IMG/VR virus record: IMGVR_UViG_3300031885_000069
Span: 1 to 34,142 of that record
Direction: 5' to 3' (one strand)
From: a virus
Length of the DNA stretch: 34,142 nt
Made by a program: the position numbers and the translations under genes. Every line of letters starts with the position of its first letter. Position 1 is the stretch's first letter. The notes under the pieces are model-generated. The model was not told where the DNA came from and did not search any database. It was given only the letters and a program-made list of their open reading frames with translations. Positions 24,954-32,537 of this stretch are shown one piece after another.

Positions 24954-27938
24954 CTACACAGCAGAATATCCTTCACCCGTATCACCGTGTGGATAGGAAG
25001 AGAAGGCTGCTGGTCCACCTGCAATCACACCTCCTGCGATGAGAAACCTAACTTGCTTATTTACAAAAAGACCATTCTTTTCCGAAATATCAACAACCAC
25101 TTCTTTCCGAATACTCTCTGTTGGCGCAGCAGCGGTTTTCTTTTTACCTGCTGCATCGTTGGCTTTTCTTTCTTGTATAGCTTGATCAGCCGATGTGTCT
25201 CGCATAGCTTTCTGCGATTGCCGTTCCGTTGTTTGGTCGACCGCTGTATCTCGCATAGCTTTCTTCCACTTCCACTCTGTTATTTCTTGATCTATAGTTT
25301 GCAGTTCTTTTTCCTGAGTCGTCTTAAATGCAGCAACTTCGATTTTTCTAAGTCTTTCGAGAACTTCTTTGTCTTGCTGTCCTACCGCCTTCCATCCCTG
25401 ACCTATAGTAGGCGCTGTCTTTGCTTCATTAAGAGCCGTCTGCCGCATAACATGACCTTTTGCTGCTTCTAGAACAGACTGGTACCTAGTGTCCCGCAAC
25501 CTTTGCTCATCCGAAGAAAGTTTGTCTCCTCTCCTTATCTTTTCGCGCAACTGGTAGGCTTGCTCATTATTTAGACCGATAAACTTTTGTACGGATTTGG
25601 TACTCTCCTGTATGCTTAGTAGGTGCTTATTCATGGTACCAGTAATTTTTTCTTCTGTCTTTCGGCGCTCCAGAGCAGCTGCTTCAATTGATTTTGCAGC
25701 AATGGTAAAAGCTGTACCTACGGTTAGAGCTATCCAACCAACAGGGCCAATGGCAGCAAGCAGAGTACCTATTCCTCCTGCAAACGAGCCAAGTGCCCCT
25801 TTCAATGCTGGACCAAAAGCAGTAACATTCATTGTAAGTAGCCGTAGTACACCACCAGCTGCTTGTCCTTGAGTTGCTACCCCACGAAGAGCTTCACCAG
25901 CTCCTGCTCCTCCTTTTGCACCCCAGGCAGCCCATCCTGTCGCAGCAGTGCTGGCTGCACCACCTGCTACTGCACCTCCTGCTCTAAGTGCACCACCTGC
26001 TGCTGATTCGGCAAGACCAGCACCAGTACCACCAAGTCGAATCAATCTTCCAAGGAAATTCCCAAATGTGGCACCTAAACTTCTTTCTACAGTACCACCA
26101 AGAGCACGACGCAGCATGCCACCAAATGCGTCTCCTATAAATTTGGTTATTCCTACACCTAACAGAACTGTTCCTATTGCTGTTACCCAACTAGTACCGA
26201 TCACCTTACCAATCGCTTTACCAACACCCTCGACTGTGGGGACAACAGTGTTGTCAATCGTATCAGTCAGCCCCTTCATCTTTTTTTGAAATACTTCTGT
26301 ATCGAGACCCTTTCCCGTAGATATTGATGTCATTATGTCGGAAAAATCTTTTCCGAAGCCACCTGCAGCTCCAGCACCTCCAGCTACCCCACGGATAAAA
26401 GCCAGAAGCACTCGACCAACTAACGAACCAATCAGCTCCAGTATCCTTGCTATCTTTTCTTGAGCTGTTAGCGTCGCGGCACGATATTCCGCCTCTCCCT
26501 TCTCCATATCTTTCAGAGTCTTCTTCGTCTCTTCTGCTTTTTTCGAGCTGCCCTGACCAGTTGCGTTCAACTGCTCCATTTCCTTTACCAGATTAAGGTA
26601 AGCTCGGGCGTCGTTCTGAGAAAATCCGAATGTCTGCGCAGCAAACTTTTCTTGTCCTAGTCTAATAGACGCCAGCTGGTCATCTGTTGCTGCTTGTCCT
26701 TCAGAAATGATCTCACCAGTACCGCCCATCAACCGGCCAACCACTTGGCCGATCTGCTGTGCCATCTCGGCTCCACCAGTACCACCAGCTTTTTGGCGGA
26801 ACTGGAACCCAGCAGCTAAACCACCACCCATTCCCATCTGTTGACCAAAGAATGCCATTTGGCCAAAATCCATCTGTGCCATTCCTGCTATTGCCTTACC
26901 CATCACTTCAACAGCAGCACCAGCACCTACTCCAGCCTTTTCTGCAACCTGACCAGCTTTCCCAATCATTTCTGCAGCAGCAGACGAATCTAGACCCAAG
27001 AATTTGAACGAAGACTGCATCGATTGCAATATAGGTAGCAATGTGGCTGTTGATAAACGAGACTTTCCAGCAGCTAAACTCAATGAAGCGAAGGATTTTA
27101 CGGTACCTTCAACATTACCACCTAATGTCTTGACTTGCATCTGCAACTGACTGATAACTTGACCCTGCTCAAGGCCAGTAACTCGTGCAATACCAACCGA
27201 GGCAGATAAGGCACCCCATGTCTTGGCGTTTTTCCCAACCGCATCACTTAGGCTGGAAATCTTTCCTGTTTGTTTATCTATCCCCATTTCTTCCATGGAG
27301 AAGCCAACTTGACCTAAATTACCCGCTAATCTCTGAAGATCCTTAGATGCTATACCAACTCGCTGGCCATATTGTGCAAATCCTTCGCTAATCGCAAGAG
27401 TTGCACTATCTGCTAATTTTAGTCCCTCGGCATATCGACCAGTAGCAGCAGATAGATCAATAATAGATTTATTAACAACTTGGATTCGATCTTGGAACTT
27501 GATCGCTTGACCTACCACAAAGCCAAGGGCCAAGCCAAGATTCTTGGTATGAGGAGTCACAGCACCAAAGTGCTGAATAGCCTTGCCCAGATCCATTTCC
27601 TTGGCAAGGCTTTTTGCAGCCAATGCACCCTGAGTAAGAGCATTAGCCAACTTCTCGTGCTTTTCTTTTAACTTCTCTATCAGAGCAATAAGTGTCTTAT
27701 TCTGAAGGGCCAGTGTTTCTAGATTGCGGCGCTCTTCTTCCGCACCATCTTTTCTTTCCTTCCGCAGCCCTTTAGTTGCCTCAATTAATCTATTTACATC
27801 TGCTAGTTCTGAAGCACTAATATTAGGGTCTGCCTTCATTCGATTGAGTTGTTCCAGAGTTTTACCTAAGGTTTGAGCATTAGTATTAGCGCTTGCTATT
27901 TGAGCACTTATGGCGTTTATATCATCTCTTAGTGCCAC
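24954..27938 (-). CDS. Tail tape measure protein
   Basis: This 994-aa protein, by family knowledge, fills the tube lumen and fixes tail length. At roughly 0.15 nm per residue it would suit a tail near 150 nm (estimate). The start is GTG at 27938 with AGGAG 7 bases upstream. Residues 1-95 are a charged coiled coil. Ala/Gly-rich helices with small-residue motifs fill the middle. Hydrophobic segments able to span a membrane lie near 585-605 ('WVTAIGTVLLGVGITKFIGD') and 720-755 ('GIGTLLAAIGPVGWIALTVG'). The tail end is charged, with a 17-residue repeat ('KAMRDT..DQ'). It directly follows the chaperone pair, the conserved position for this gene. Confidence 0.92.
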   Translation of the reverse strand: MALRDDINAISAQIASANTNAQTLGKTLEQLNRMKADPNISASELADVNRLIEATKGLRKERKDGAEEERRNLETLALQNKTLIALIEKLKEKHEKLANALTQGALAAKSLAKEMDLGKAIQHFGAVTPHTKNLGLALGFVVGQAIKFQDRIQVVNKSIIDLSAATGRYAEGLKLADSATLAISEGFAQYGQRVGIASKDLQRLAGNLGQVGFSMEEMGIDKQTGKISSLSDAVGKNAKTWGALSASVGIARVTGLEQGQVISQLQMQVKTLGGNVEGTVKSFASLSLAAGKSRLSTATLLPILQSMQSSFKFLGLDSSAAAEMIGKAGQVAEKAGVGAGAAVEVMGKAIAGMAQMDFGQMAFFGQQMGMGGGLAAGFQFRQKAGGTGGAEMAQQIGQVVGRLMGGTGEIISEGQAATDDQLASIRLGQEKFAAQTFGFSQNDARAYLNLVKEMEQLNATGQGSSKKAEETKKTLKDMEKGEAEYRAATLTAQEKIARILELIGSLVGRVLLAFIRGVAGGAGAAGGFGKDFSDIMTSISTGKGLDTEVFQKKMKGLTDTIDNTVVPTVEGVGKAIGKVIGTSWVTAIGTVLLGVGITKFIGDAFGGMLRRALGGTVERSLGATFGNFLGRLIRLGGTGAGLAESAAGGALRAGGAVAGGAASTAATGWAAWGAKGGAGAGEALRGVATQGQAAGGVLRLLTMNVTAFGPALKGALGSFAGGIGTLLAAIGPVGWIALTVGTAFTIAAKSIEAAALERRKTEEKITGTMNKHLLSIQESTKSVQKFIGLNNEQAYQLREKIRRGDKLSSDEQRLRDTRYQSVLEAAKGHVMRQTALNEAKTAPTIGQGWKAVGQQDKEVLERLRKIEVAAFKTTQEKELQTIDQEITEWKWKKAMRDTAVDQTTERQSQKAMRDTSADQAIQERKANDAAGKKKTAAAPTESIRKEVVVDISEKNGLFVNKQVRFLIAGGVIAGGPAAFSSYPHGDTGEGYSAV
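25198..25262 (-). repeat. 51-base near-tandem repeat in tape measure gene
   Basis: The 14-base block TCTCGCATAGCTTT occurs at 25198-25211 and 25249-25262, exactly 51 bases apart. It encodes 'KAMRDT' in two consecutive 17-residue units near the C-terminus of the tape measure protein. Confidence 0.6.
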
Positions 27939-27952
27939 ACCACTTCTCCTGT

Positions 27953-28321
27953 TTAGGTGTTAGCTTTCACAATATCTTGTCCAAGTTGTTGTATCGATTT
28001 CTTTTTTAGTTCTGGTGAGATGTCACTTCCAAGCCCTCTACCAAACATTCTTTCCAGTACGCGATTGAAACCTGCATCTGGCATTCCTTTAGAATGGCGA
28101 CGAGCTTCCTGAACTTTCTCGACAGATTCGTTGTCCCAAAACCGTGCAAGATACTCAATCCTATCACGCCACATCTCTTCTTCATCCAGCTTATCCTTGT
28201 GTATGAGATGTGCGTAGGCCAACATTTGAATCAACGACATGGTCTCAAATATTGGATCGTCTAGAGTCTTTCCAAGTGCCTTACATATGTCCCAGCGGAG
28301 CCTCATATGAGGCTCCTGCAT
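27953..28321 (-). CDS. Tail assembly chaperone, downstream (T-like) frame
   Basis: This 122-codon frame is mostly helical and charged ('LRWDICKALGKTLDDPIFET', 'IHKDKLDEEEMWRDRIEYLA'), typical of the second half of the gpG/gpGT-type tail assembly chaperones encoded just upstream of the tape measure gene. Its ATG overlaps the upstream stop (TGATG), but no Shine-Dalgarno lies at a useful distance. It is in the -1 frame relative to the upstream gene with a slippery heptamer immediately before the junction. It is therefore most likely made only as the C-terminal part of a fusion of about 362 aa (239 + 1 + 122). The tape measure start follows 14 bases after its stop. Confidence 0.85.
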   Translation of the reverse strand: MQEPHMRLRWDICKALGKTLDDPIFETMSLIQMLAYAHLIHKDKLDEEEMWRDRIEYLARFWDNESVEKVQEARRHSKGMPDAGFNRVLERMFGRGLGSDISPELKKKSIQQLGQDIVKANT

Positions 28322-28330
28322 CAGTTTTTT
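28297..28330 (-). promoter_or_regulatory. -1 programmed ribosomal frameshift signal
   Basis: On the minus strand the codons CTA AAA AAC TGA end the upstream chaperone frame. The heptamer A AAA AAC (28330-28324) is a canonical X XXY YYZ slippery site. After 7 bases (28323-28317) comes a perfect palindrome (28316-28297) able to form an 8-bp GC-rich stem, GGAGCCTC / GAGGCTCC, with loop ATAT. Slippage by one base enters the downstream frame as CTG ATG CAG, in register with the 122-aa protein. Heptamer, spacing and stem all match known -1 signals of tail chaperone genes. Confidence 0.88.
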
Positions 28331-29040
28331 AGTAATTCACCATCCTCTGCAGCTGATTGGAACACTTTCTCAGAACGCTCTAAAATCTTACCATACTCAT
28401 CGAAAAGCTTCACTGTAAAGGCCAATTGCCATGACTTCAAGACAAAAAGACGTTTCTCAGTTGCTTTAATGGGAGAACCTTCAGGATGCTTGTCGGGACC
28501 TTGATACAGATTCTCAAGTGAAACACCATTTACAAGGCGAATGGCGCGTGCAAGAATCTGGAGCCGCAATTGTCCCAACTTCACCAAGTCATCACCTGAT
28601 ACCAGTGAAATCGCAGCAACAACATCGTCTTGCTCACCCGAAGTGAGAGAAGCCAGCTTAAACTTGAAACCACCAACAATAATATCTTCCTCAATACGAC
28701 CGGCTGTTGTCAATAGACTAAGATCGGACTGAAGTTGTTGTGGCTGCACAACCAGTTGTGGTTGTGGTTGTGGAATCTCAACAGCAGGAACTTCAACTGC
28801 TGGTGTAGATGCGGAAACTGTAACTGCACTTTGAGACTCAAGCTCTTTACGAGTCATTTCATTTAGATCCTTCATTCTTTGGTAGGAAGCAGCGAACTTC
28901 TGCTCTGGTGGGGCTGGACCGCCTGAACGTTGTCCAGCAATAGCATTTCTAGTGGAAGGTCTTTGAGGAGCACCTCCACTCGTTTCATCTGTTTGATCAT
29001 CAATACGGAGTACTTTTCTTTGTGCTTCTTGCCTTTCCAT
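28321..29040 (-). CDS. Tail assembly chaperone, upstream (G-like) frame
   Basis: This is a 239-aa protein. The frame is open from a GTG at 29091, but the ATG at 29040 is preceded by a near-perfect ribosome-binding site (AGGAGGTGATC) about 10 bases upstream that would lie inside the longer reading, so the shorter start is chosen. Residues about 1-115 look disordered and Gln/Pro/Val-rich ('PQPQPQLVVQPQQLQ'). A folded domain follows ('IIVGGFKFKLASLTSGEQDD' onwards), resembling chaperone N-domains that bind the tape measure. The protein ends LLKN-stop directly on the frameshift site. Genes of this type sit between tube and tape measure in tailed phages, as here. Confidence 0.82.
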   Translation of the reverse strand: MERQEAQRKVLRIDDQTDETSGGAPQRPSTRNAIAGQRSGGPAPPEQKFAASYQRMKDLNEMTRKELESQSAVTVSASTPAVEVPAVEIPQPQPQLVVQPQQLQSDLSLLTTAGRIEEDIIVGGFKFKLASLTSGEQDDVVAAISLVSGDDLVKLGQLRLQILARAIRLVNGVSLENLYQGPDKHPEGSPIKATEKRLFVLKSWQLAFTVKLFDEYGKILERSEKVFQSAAEDGELLKN

Positions 29041-29137
29041 GAAACGATCACCTCCTAAAAAATTTAACAGGACTAAATGAGTGGTTAGCACATCTTAGCC
29101 ATCTCACAAGTCCAAACTTTCTTGTTTGTAAATAGAT

Positions 29138-29175
29138 GTGCAGAATATCGGATATAAATATCCGGTATTCTGCAC
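29138..29175 (-). promoter_or_regulatory. Strong imperfect hairpin between tube and chaperone genes
   Basis: A 38-base inverted repeat: outer arms GTGCAGAATA / TATTCTGCAC (10 bp), one mismatch, inner arms CGGATAT / ATATCCG (7 bp) and a 2-base loop that would open wider in RNA. It lies in the 105-base gap after the tube stop. No T-tract follows on the minus strand, so it is not a standard intrinsic terminator. It could stabilise the abundant sheath-tube mRNA, act as an RNA-processing site or attenuate readthrough into the chaperone gene. Because it is nearly symmetric it could also be a protein-binding site in DNA. Confidence 0.6.
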
Positions 29176-29196
29176 GATCCGTCACTTACTAATTAT

Positions 29197-29874
29197 TTAC
29201 GGAGCAACACCTGGAATAGGTGGAGTAATGAACGACTCAGCCAACGTGTTAGCATAAGGCGAATCATTATGGCTACGCTCTGCTGCATCATCACCACCTG
29301 TTGCAATCTGACTGCCGATTGGTTGATCAAACACATGCTCTGCCTCAATCGTTGCAGTCTCTGTGATGATATAGTTATCAGCAGTAAATGGAGTGGAATA
29401 CCTAGCAAGCCAACAATTCACATATCGTGTAGTTAGCATGAAGTTTATTGCCGTGCCAGGTGTTGTGCCGATTTCCCAGTAAGGATTGTAATCCTTGACC
29501 TGGATATCAAAAGGTATACGCTGTGAATGAATATGACGGAAGCCACGCTGGAACGCAGCGGGGAGTCTCTGATAATCAAACACAATACGGGTAACTTCCA
29601 TTGTTACTGTTACGAAACTGGTAGGTGTAATCTCAATCACTGCATCCGTACCAACTTCGCCGATTCTCTGCAGAGGACGTGTCTCTGTTGGAGTCAAGTT
29701 CTGAATTGCACCGATTGTATAGAACCGACCATCGACGCCCTGTGCTTCGATAATGATTTGAGTAGATAGGCCGACTTGGAGTTTCTTGTCATGTAGTGGA
29801 GAATTCACTCCACCACTAGGAGTTACTCCTACCTGGCCCGTCTCTTCTCTACGCCCTAAATTTGTGATAGGCAT
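29197..29874 (-). CDS. Tail tube protein
   Basis: This is a 225-aa protein, within the range for myovirus tube proteins. It is beta-rich throughout, with 'KLQVGLSTQIIIEAQGVDGR' and 'IGAIQNLTPTETRPLQRIGE' near the start. A central helix-like segment 'FDYQRLPAAFQRGF' follows, then further strands ('FDIQVKDYNPYWEIGTTPG', 'TRYVNCWLARYSTPFTADNY'), the layout of the tube beta-barrel. A strong SD (AGGAGG) precedes the ATG. It lies 19 bases after the sheath stop; sheath followed by tube is a near-universal order in contractile tails and makes the call secure. It should be one of the most abundant virion proteins. Confidence 0.88.
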   Translation of the reverse strand: MPITNLGRREETGQVGVTPSGGVNSPLHDKKLQVGLSTQIIIEAQGVDGRFYTIGAIQNLTPTETRPLQRIGEVGTDAVIEITPTSFVTVTMEVTRIVFDYQRLPAAFQRGFRHIHSQRIPFDIQVKDYNPYWEIGTTPGTAINFMLTTRYVNCWLARYSTPFTADNYIITETATIEAEHVFDQPIGSQIATGGDDAAERSHNDSPYANTLAESFITPPIPGVAP

Positions 29875-29893
29875 GTATCAACCTCCTATTAGA

Positions 29894-32404
29894 TTAGAGA
29901 ACTCCAATACTAAACTGAATGAAGATCCAGTTCAATGGGAACACAGGTGCAACATCAAAGCCAACATTAATCTGGCGAGGTTCGATCGGATCGATCTTTG
30001 CCGATATATTTTGATAAGCCGTAATGATGCGCTGTGTAACCAATGACTCAAGAAGACTTCGAGTTACTTTTGCTACATTGTCAACTGTCTGTTCCTCGAT
30101 GACTGTACCAACGAACCGCTCATCCAGAATTGTACGAGCAGACTGAGCAACATAGTCGCGAATACGTACCACTGAAGGTTCTTCCTCAACTGGATTGCCA
30201 CTTTGAACTGTCGTAATACCATAAACGATCCTACCGCCCGAACTCAATGGATCGACAACGGTAAGACCTCCATCACCAAGTAGATTGAGCTGATCAATTG
30301 TATATTTATGATCCTTCTCAATATCAAATCCCACCAGACTCTTCCTGGTAAGAGGTGTTGGAAGATAAGGAATACCTGCAAGAAGACCAGCACCGCATGC
30401 AGCTAAGTATTGGCCATCAATATAAGCTGTCTCACCCGCAATAACCGTACGAATCCTCTCGGGGAAGAAATATACACATCTGAATGACTTACCAAACACT
30501 CTTGCAACACCAATTTGAGGATCCAGAACCTGATCGAATCCATATCCCTTATATGCACCAGCAAACAGCATTCTTTCTCTCCGCTGACGTATTGAAGACA
30601 TGAACTCGCAATGAGCCAAAGCTACAGTTTGCACTGAAGCCACCAAATCAATGTCTGGCTCGTAGTTGGCCACCACATGATCACCATCGACCAGTGCCGT
30701 AACCAAATTGATTCTTGTTGGTTGTGTTGCACCTTGACATATATACTGAAGCGTATAATCAATGCCTCTTACTAAGAGCTGACCATTCTTGAATACCTCT
30801 AACCGAAGAGGACTACCCACTTCGTCACAGGCCAAAGGATAAATATTAATACCAGGTTGATCACCACCACCTGGCGTTTCCTGTAGGAATGTTCCATTGC
30901 CCGTGAGAGGACCCATGGTTACCATGTCAAACTTGTTGACAAGTACTTCACCAATCACATCTCTCTGAGCGAGTGGAACCACGAAGTTGATGTCTTCCTT
31001 CTCTAATGCCTTGAACGCATCACTCCAGAAGATATCTGTGATAAATCGACCAAACACTGGATCCTTTGTTGTACCAGCATGGATTGCACCAATCACAGGA
31101 GCACCATTCAGGCTTGCCATAAAAGCAGCTTGTGAAATCGTATTCTCTGGAGATGGGAAGCCATGCTTTGCGTACAAATCTGTGAGATCAAAGAACAATT
31201 CGAACTCATTCAGGTCGTTTTCAGGTAAGAAAATTGCAATCAACCTGTCCTTCTGTGTAAGTGCATGATCCAGAATAATCTGTCCTGTCTGGTAATCAAC
31301 ATAATAATGCTGACGCTCTGGAGCACCTACAACTGGAACGACATTGTATCGCCGACCAGCTGCTGTATTAAAGAAACCAGAACCATCATCAGTCCCACCG
31401 TAAGCATCGAGACCGAATTTGTCCTCATCGATCAATCCTGCACCATCGATCCCGTAGAGATCGTACGACACACCAAAATTGCCCTTATTGATAAACTCGC
31501 GGAACAGGATATCCTCGAGTGGATAAGCTGTTAGTATTGGCCACAATGTGACATCGCCATCATATGTGATCTCACCAGTTCCGCCAAATGAATTGGTTTC
31601 ATTCTTTCCAATGGTGAAGTAATCAGCCGTAGGACCAAGTACGGGACCAGTACGCTCAATACTGAAGAAGTACAATTTTGACTCTGTTAGCTTAGCTGTC
31701 TGAGCTGGTATTGTCAGATCGAATGTTACATCGACCCAATGAGAACCAGGAGTAGCATATGCAAGAATACTTGCATTAGGAACCAATAGGGTGGCTAGTT
31801 CTGTACCAATACCTGCTGGCTTGTTTGCCCCATCGGCAGGCCAAATCTTCACGAGAAGATCGTCGACTGGAGTGCCAACCTTAGCCAACCATAACTGCAA
31901 CTTAGCAAGACGGCCAGATGTACCAGGACGGAATCCTTGTACAACAACTGAATTGCTAGCTGCTGAACCAATATTCGCGTGGTTTTGAAGCTCGGTAGGT
32001 GGAATTGCAGAATCACCATTGATTCTGTCAATCTGTGTAACTCGACGAATGCCAAACTCGTCAGCCCAAGCAGACCCCTCGGTGGGGTCAGTAATTTCGA
32101 TCATCGGAACATCTGTACCATCATTCTTTGGATTGAGATACAGAGCGACTGATCCGGGAACGACCGGAGCCCGTGTTAGCAAGAAGTGGCGACCATCAGG
32201 TTCAAGGCGAGGATCGAACTGCATTGGAAGGCCATCCTTACCTCCACCCTCTGCAGATTCGACCAGAACCAGCTCTCGCTGGCCTCGACCCATCAACGCT
32301 AAAATAGTCGGTCCCCCCGGCAATGTTACCGATCCCTGCCGACTCCTCACTAACGTGAAGACCCCTGGAATCATGAAACCAACTATGCCTGGAATATTGG
32401 GCAT
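29894..32404 (-). CDS. Tail sheath protein with inserted carbohydrate-binding-like domain
   Basis: This is an 836-aa protein; sheaths are usually 350-700 aa. The N-terminus ('PGVFTLVRSRQG', 'GGPTILALMGRG') and the C-terminal third ('IDGQYLAACGAGLLAGIPYL', 'LTRKSLVGFDIE', 'GITTVQSG', 'VRIRDYVAQSARTILDERFV') carry the conserved sheath core that connects neighbouring subunits. Residues about 148-303 form a beta-sandwich-like insertion ('VVQGFRPGTSGRLAKLQLWL', 'DLLVKIWPADGANKPAGIGT', 'WVDVTFDL') that resembles carbohydrate-binding 'choice-of-anchor' type modules and would sit on the outer surface. Residues about 365-600 add more beta units ('YYVDYQTGQIILDHAL'). The SD is AAGGAGG, 6-7 bases before the ATG. 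The tube gene follows. The sheath itself is secure; the inserted module is inferred from pattern. Confidence 0.9.
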   Translation of the reverse strand: MPNIPGIVGFMIPGVFTLVRSRQGSVTLPGGPTILALMGRGQRELVLVESAEGGGKDGLPMQFDPRLEPDGRHFLLTRAPVVPGSVALYLNPKNDGTDVPMIEITDPTEGSAWADEFGIRRVTQIDRINGDSAIPPTELQNHANIGSAASNSVVVQGFRPGTSGRLAKLQLWLAKVGTPVDDLLVKIWPADGANKPAGIGTELATLLVPNASILAYATPGSHWVDVTFDLTIPAQTAKLTESKLYFFSIERTGPVLGPTADYFTIGKNETNSFGGTGEITYDGDVTLWPILTAYPLEDILFREFINKGNFGVSYDLYGIDGAGLIDEDKFGLDAYGGTDDGSGFFNTAAGRRYNVVPVVGAPERQHYYVDYQTGQIILDHALTQKDRLIAIFLPENDLNEFELFFDLTDLYAKHGFPSPENTISQAAFMASLNGAPVIGAIHAGTTKDPVFGRFITDIFWSDAFKALEKEDINFVVPLAQRDVIGEVLVNKFDMVTMGPLTGNGTFLQETPGGGDQPGINIYPLACDEVGSPLRLEVFKNGQLLVRGIDYTLQYICQGATQPTRINLVTALVDGDHVVANYEPDIDLVASVQTVALAHCEFMSSIRQRRERMLFAGAYKGYGFDQVLDPQIGVARVFGKSFRCVYFFPERIRTVIAGETAYIDGQYLAACGAGLLAGIPYLPTPLTRKSLVGFDIEKDHKYTIDQLNLLGDGGLTVVDPLSSGGRIVYGITTVQSGNPVEEEPSVVRIRDYVAQSARTILDERFVGTVIEEQTVDNVAKVTRSLLESLVTQRIITAYQNISAKIDPIEPRQINVGFDVAPVFPLNWIFIQFSIGVL

Positions 32405-32429
32405 AACAAACCTCCTTATTATGTGTAGT

Positions 32430-32537
32430 TATATCTTTCCAACTTCTGTTATAAACTACATCTTCAACTGTTTGAGTACATACACCGTATCGTCGCGCCA
32501 ATACATGAGTACCATGTGCGCGGCTGTATTGTCTTAC
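32430..32537 (-). pseudogene. Possible helix-turn-helix relic of a homing endonuclease-like gene
   Basis: The 129-base gap between the 464-aa gene and the sheath gene encodes, in one frame, 'VRQYSRAHG' followed by 'LARRYGVCTQTVEDVVYNRS' and WKDI. This resembles the helix-turn-helix at the C-terminus of many phage HNH/GIY-YIG homing endonucleases (pattern LAxxYGVSxxTIxxIxxxxTWKxI). The frame opens after a TAA at about 32550 and has only a weak TTG start at 32501. It has no convincing SD and runs out of frame into the sheath gene to 32238. It could be a remnant left after loss of a mobile endonuclease, or coincidence. Confidence 0.35.

Noticed and set aside
24858-25472. Open frame of 204 codons on the plus strand opposite the tape measure and adaptor genes
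   Set aside because: It is the antisense of two well-supported genes, has unusual Cys/Ser/Phe/Leu-rich composition and no ribosome-binding site; no plus-strand gene is needed anywhere in the window.
29041-29091. Longer GTG start for the upstream chaperone at 29091
   Set aside because: A near-consensus AGGAGGTGATC lies inside the extension and is correctly spaced for the ATG at 29040; no ribosome-binding site precedes the GTG.
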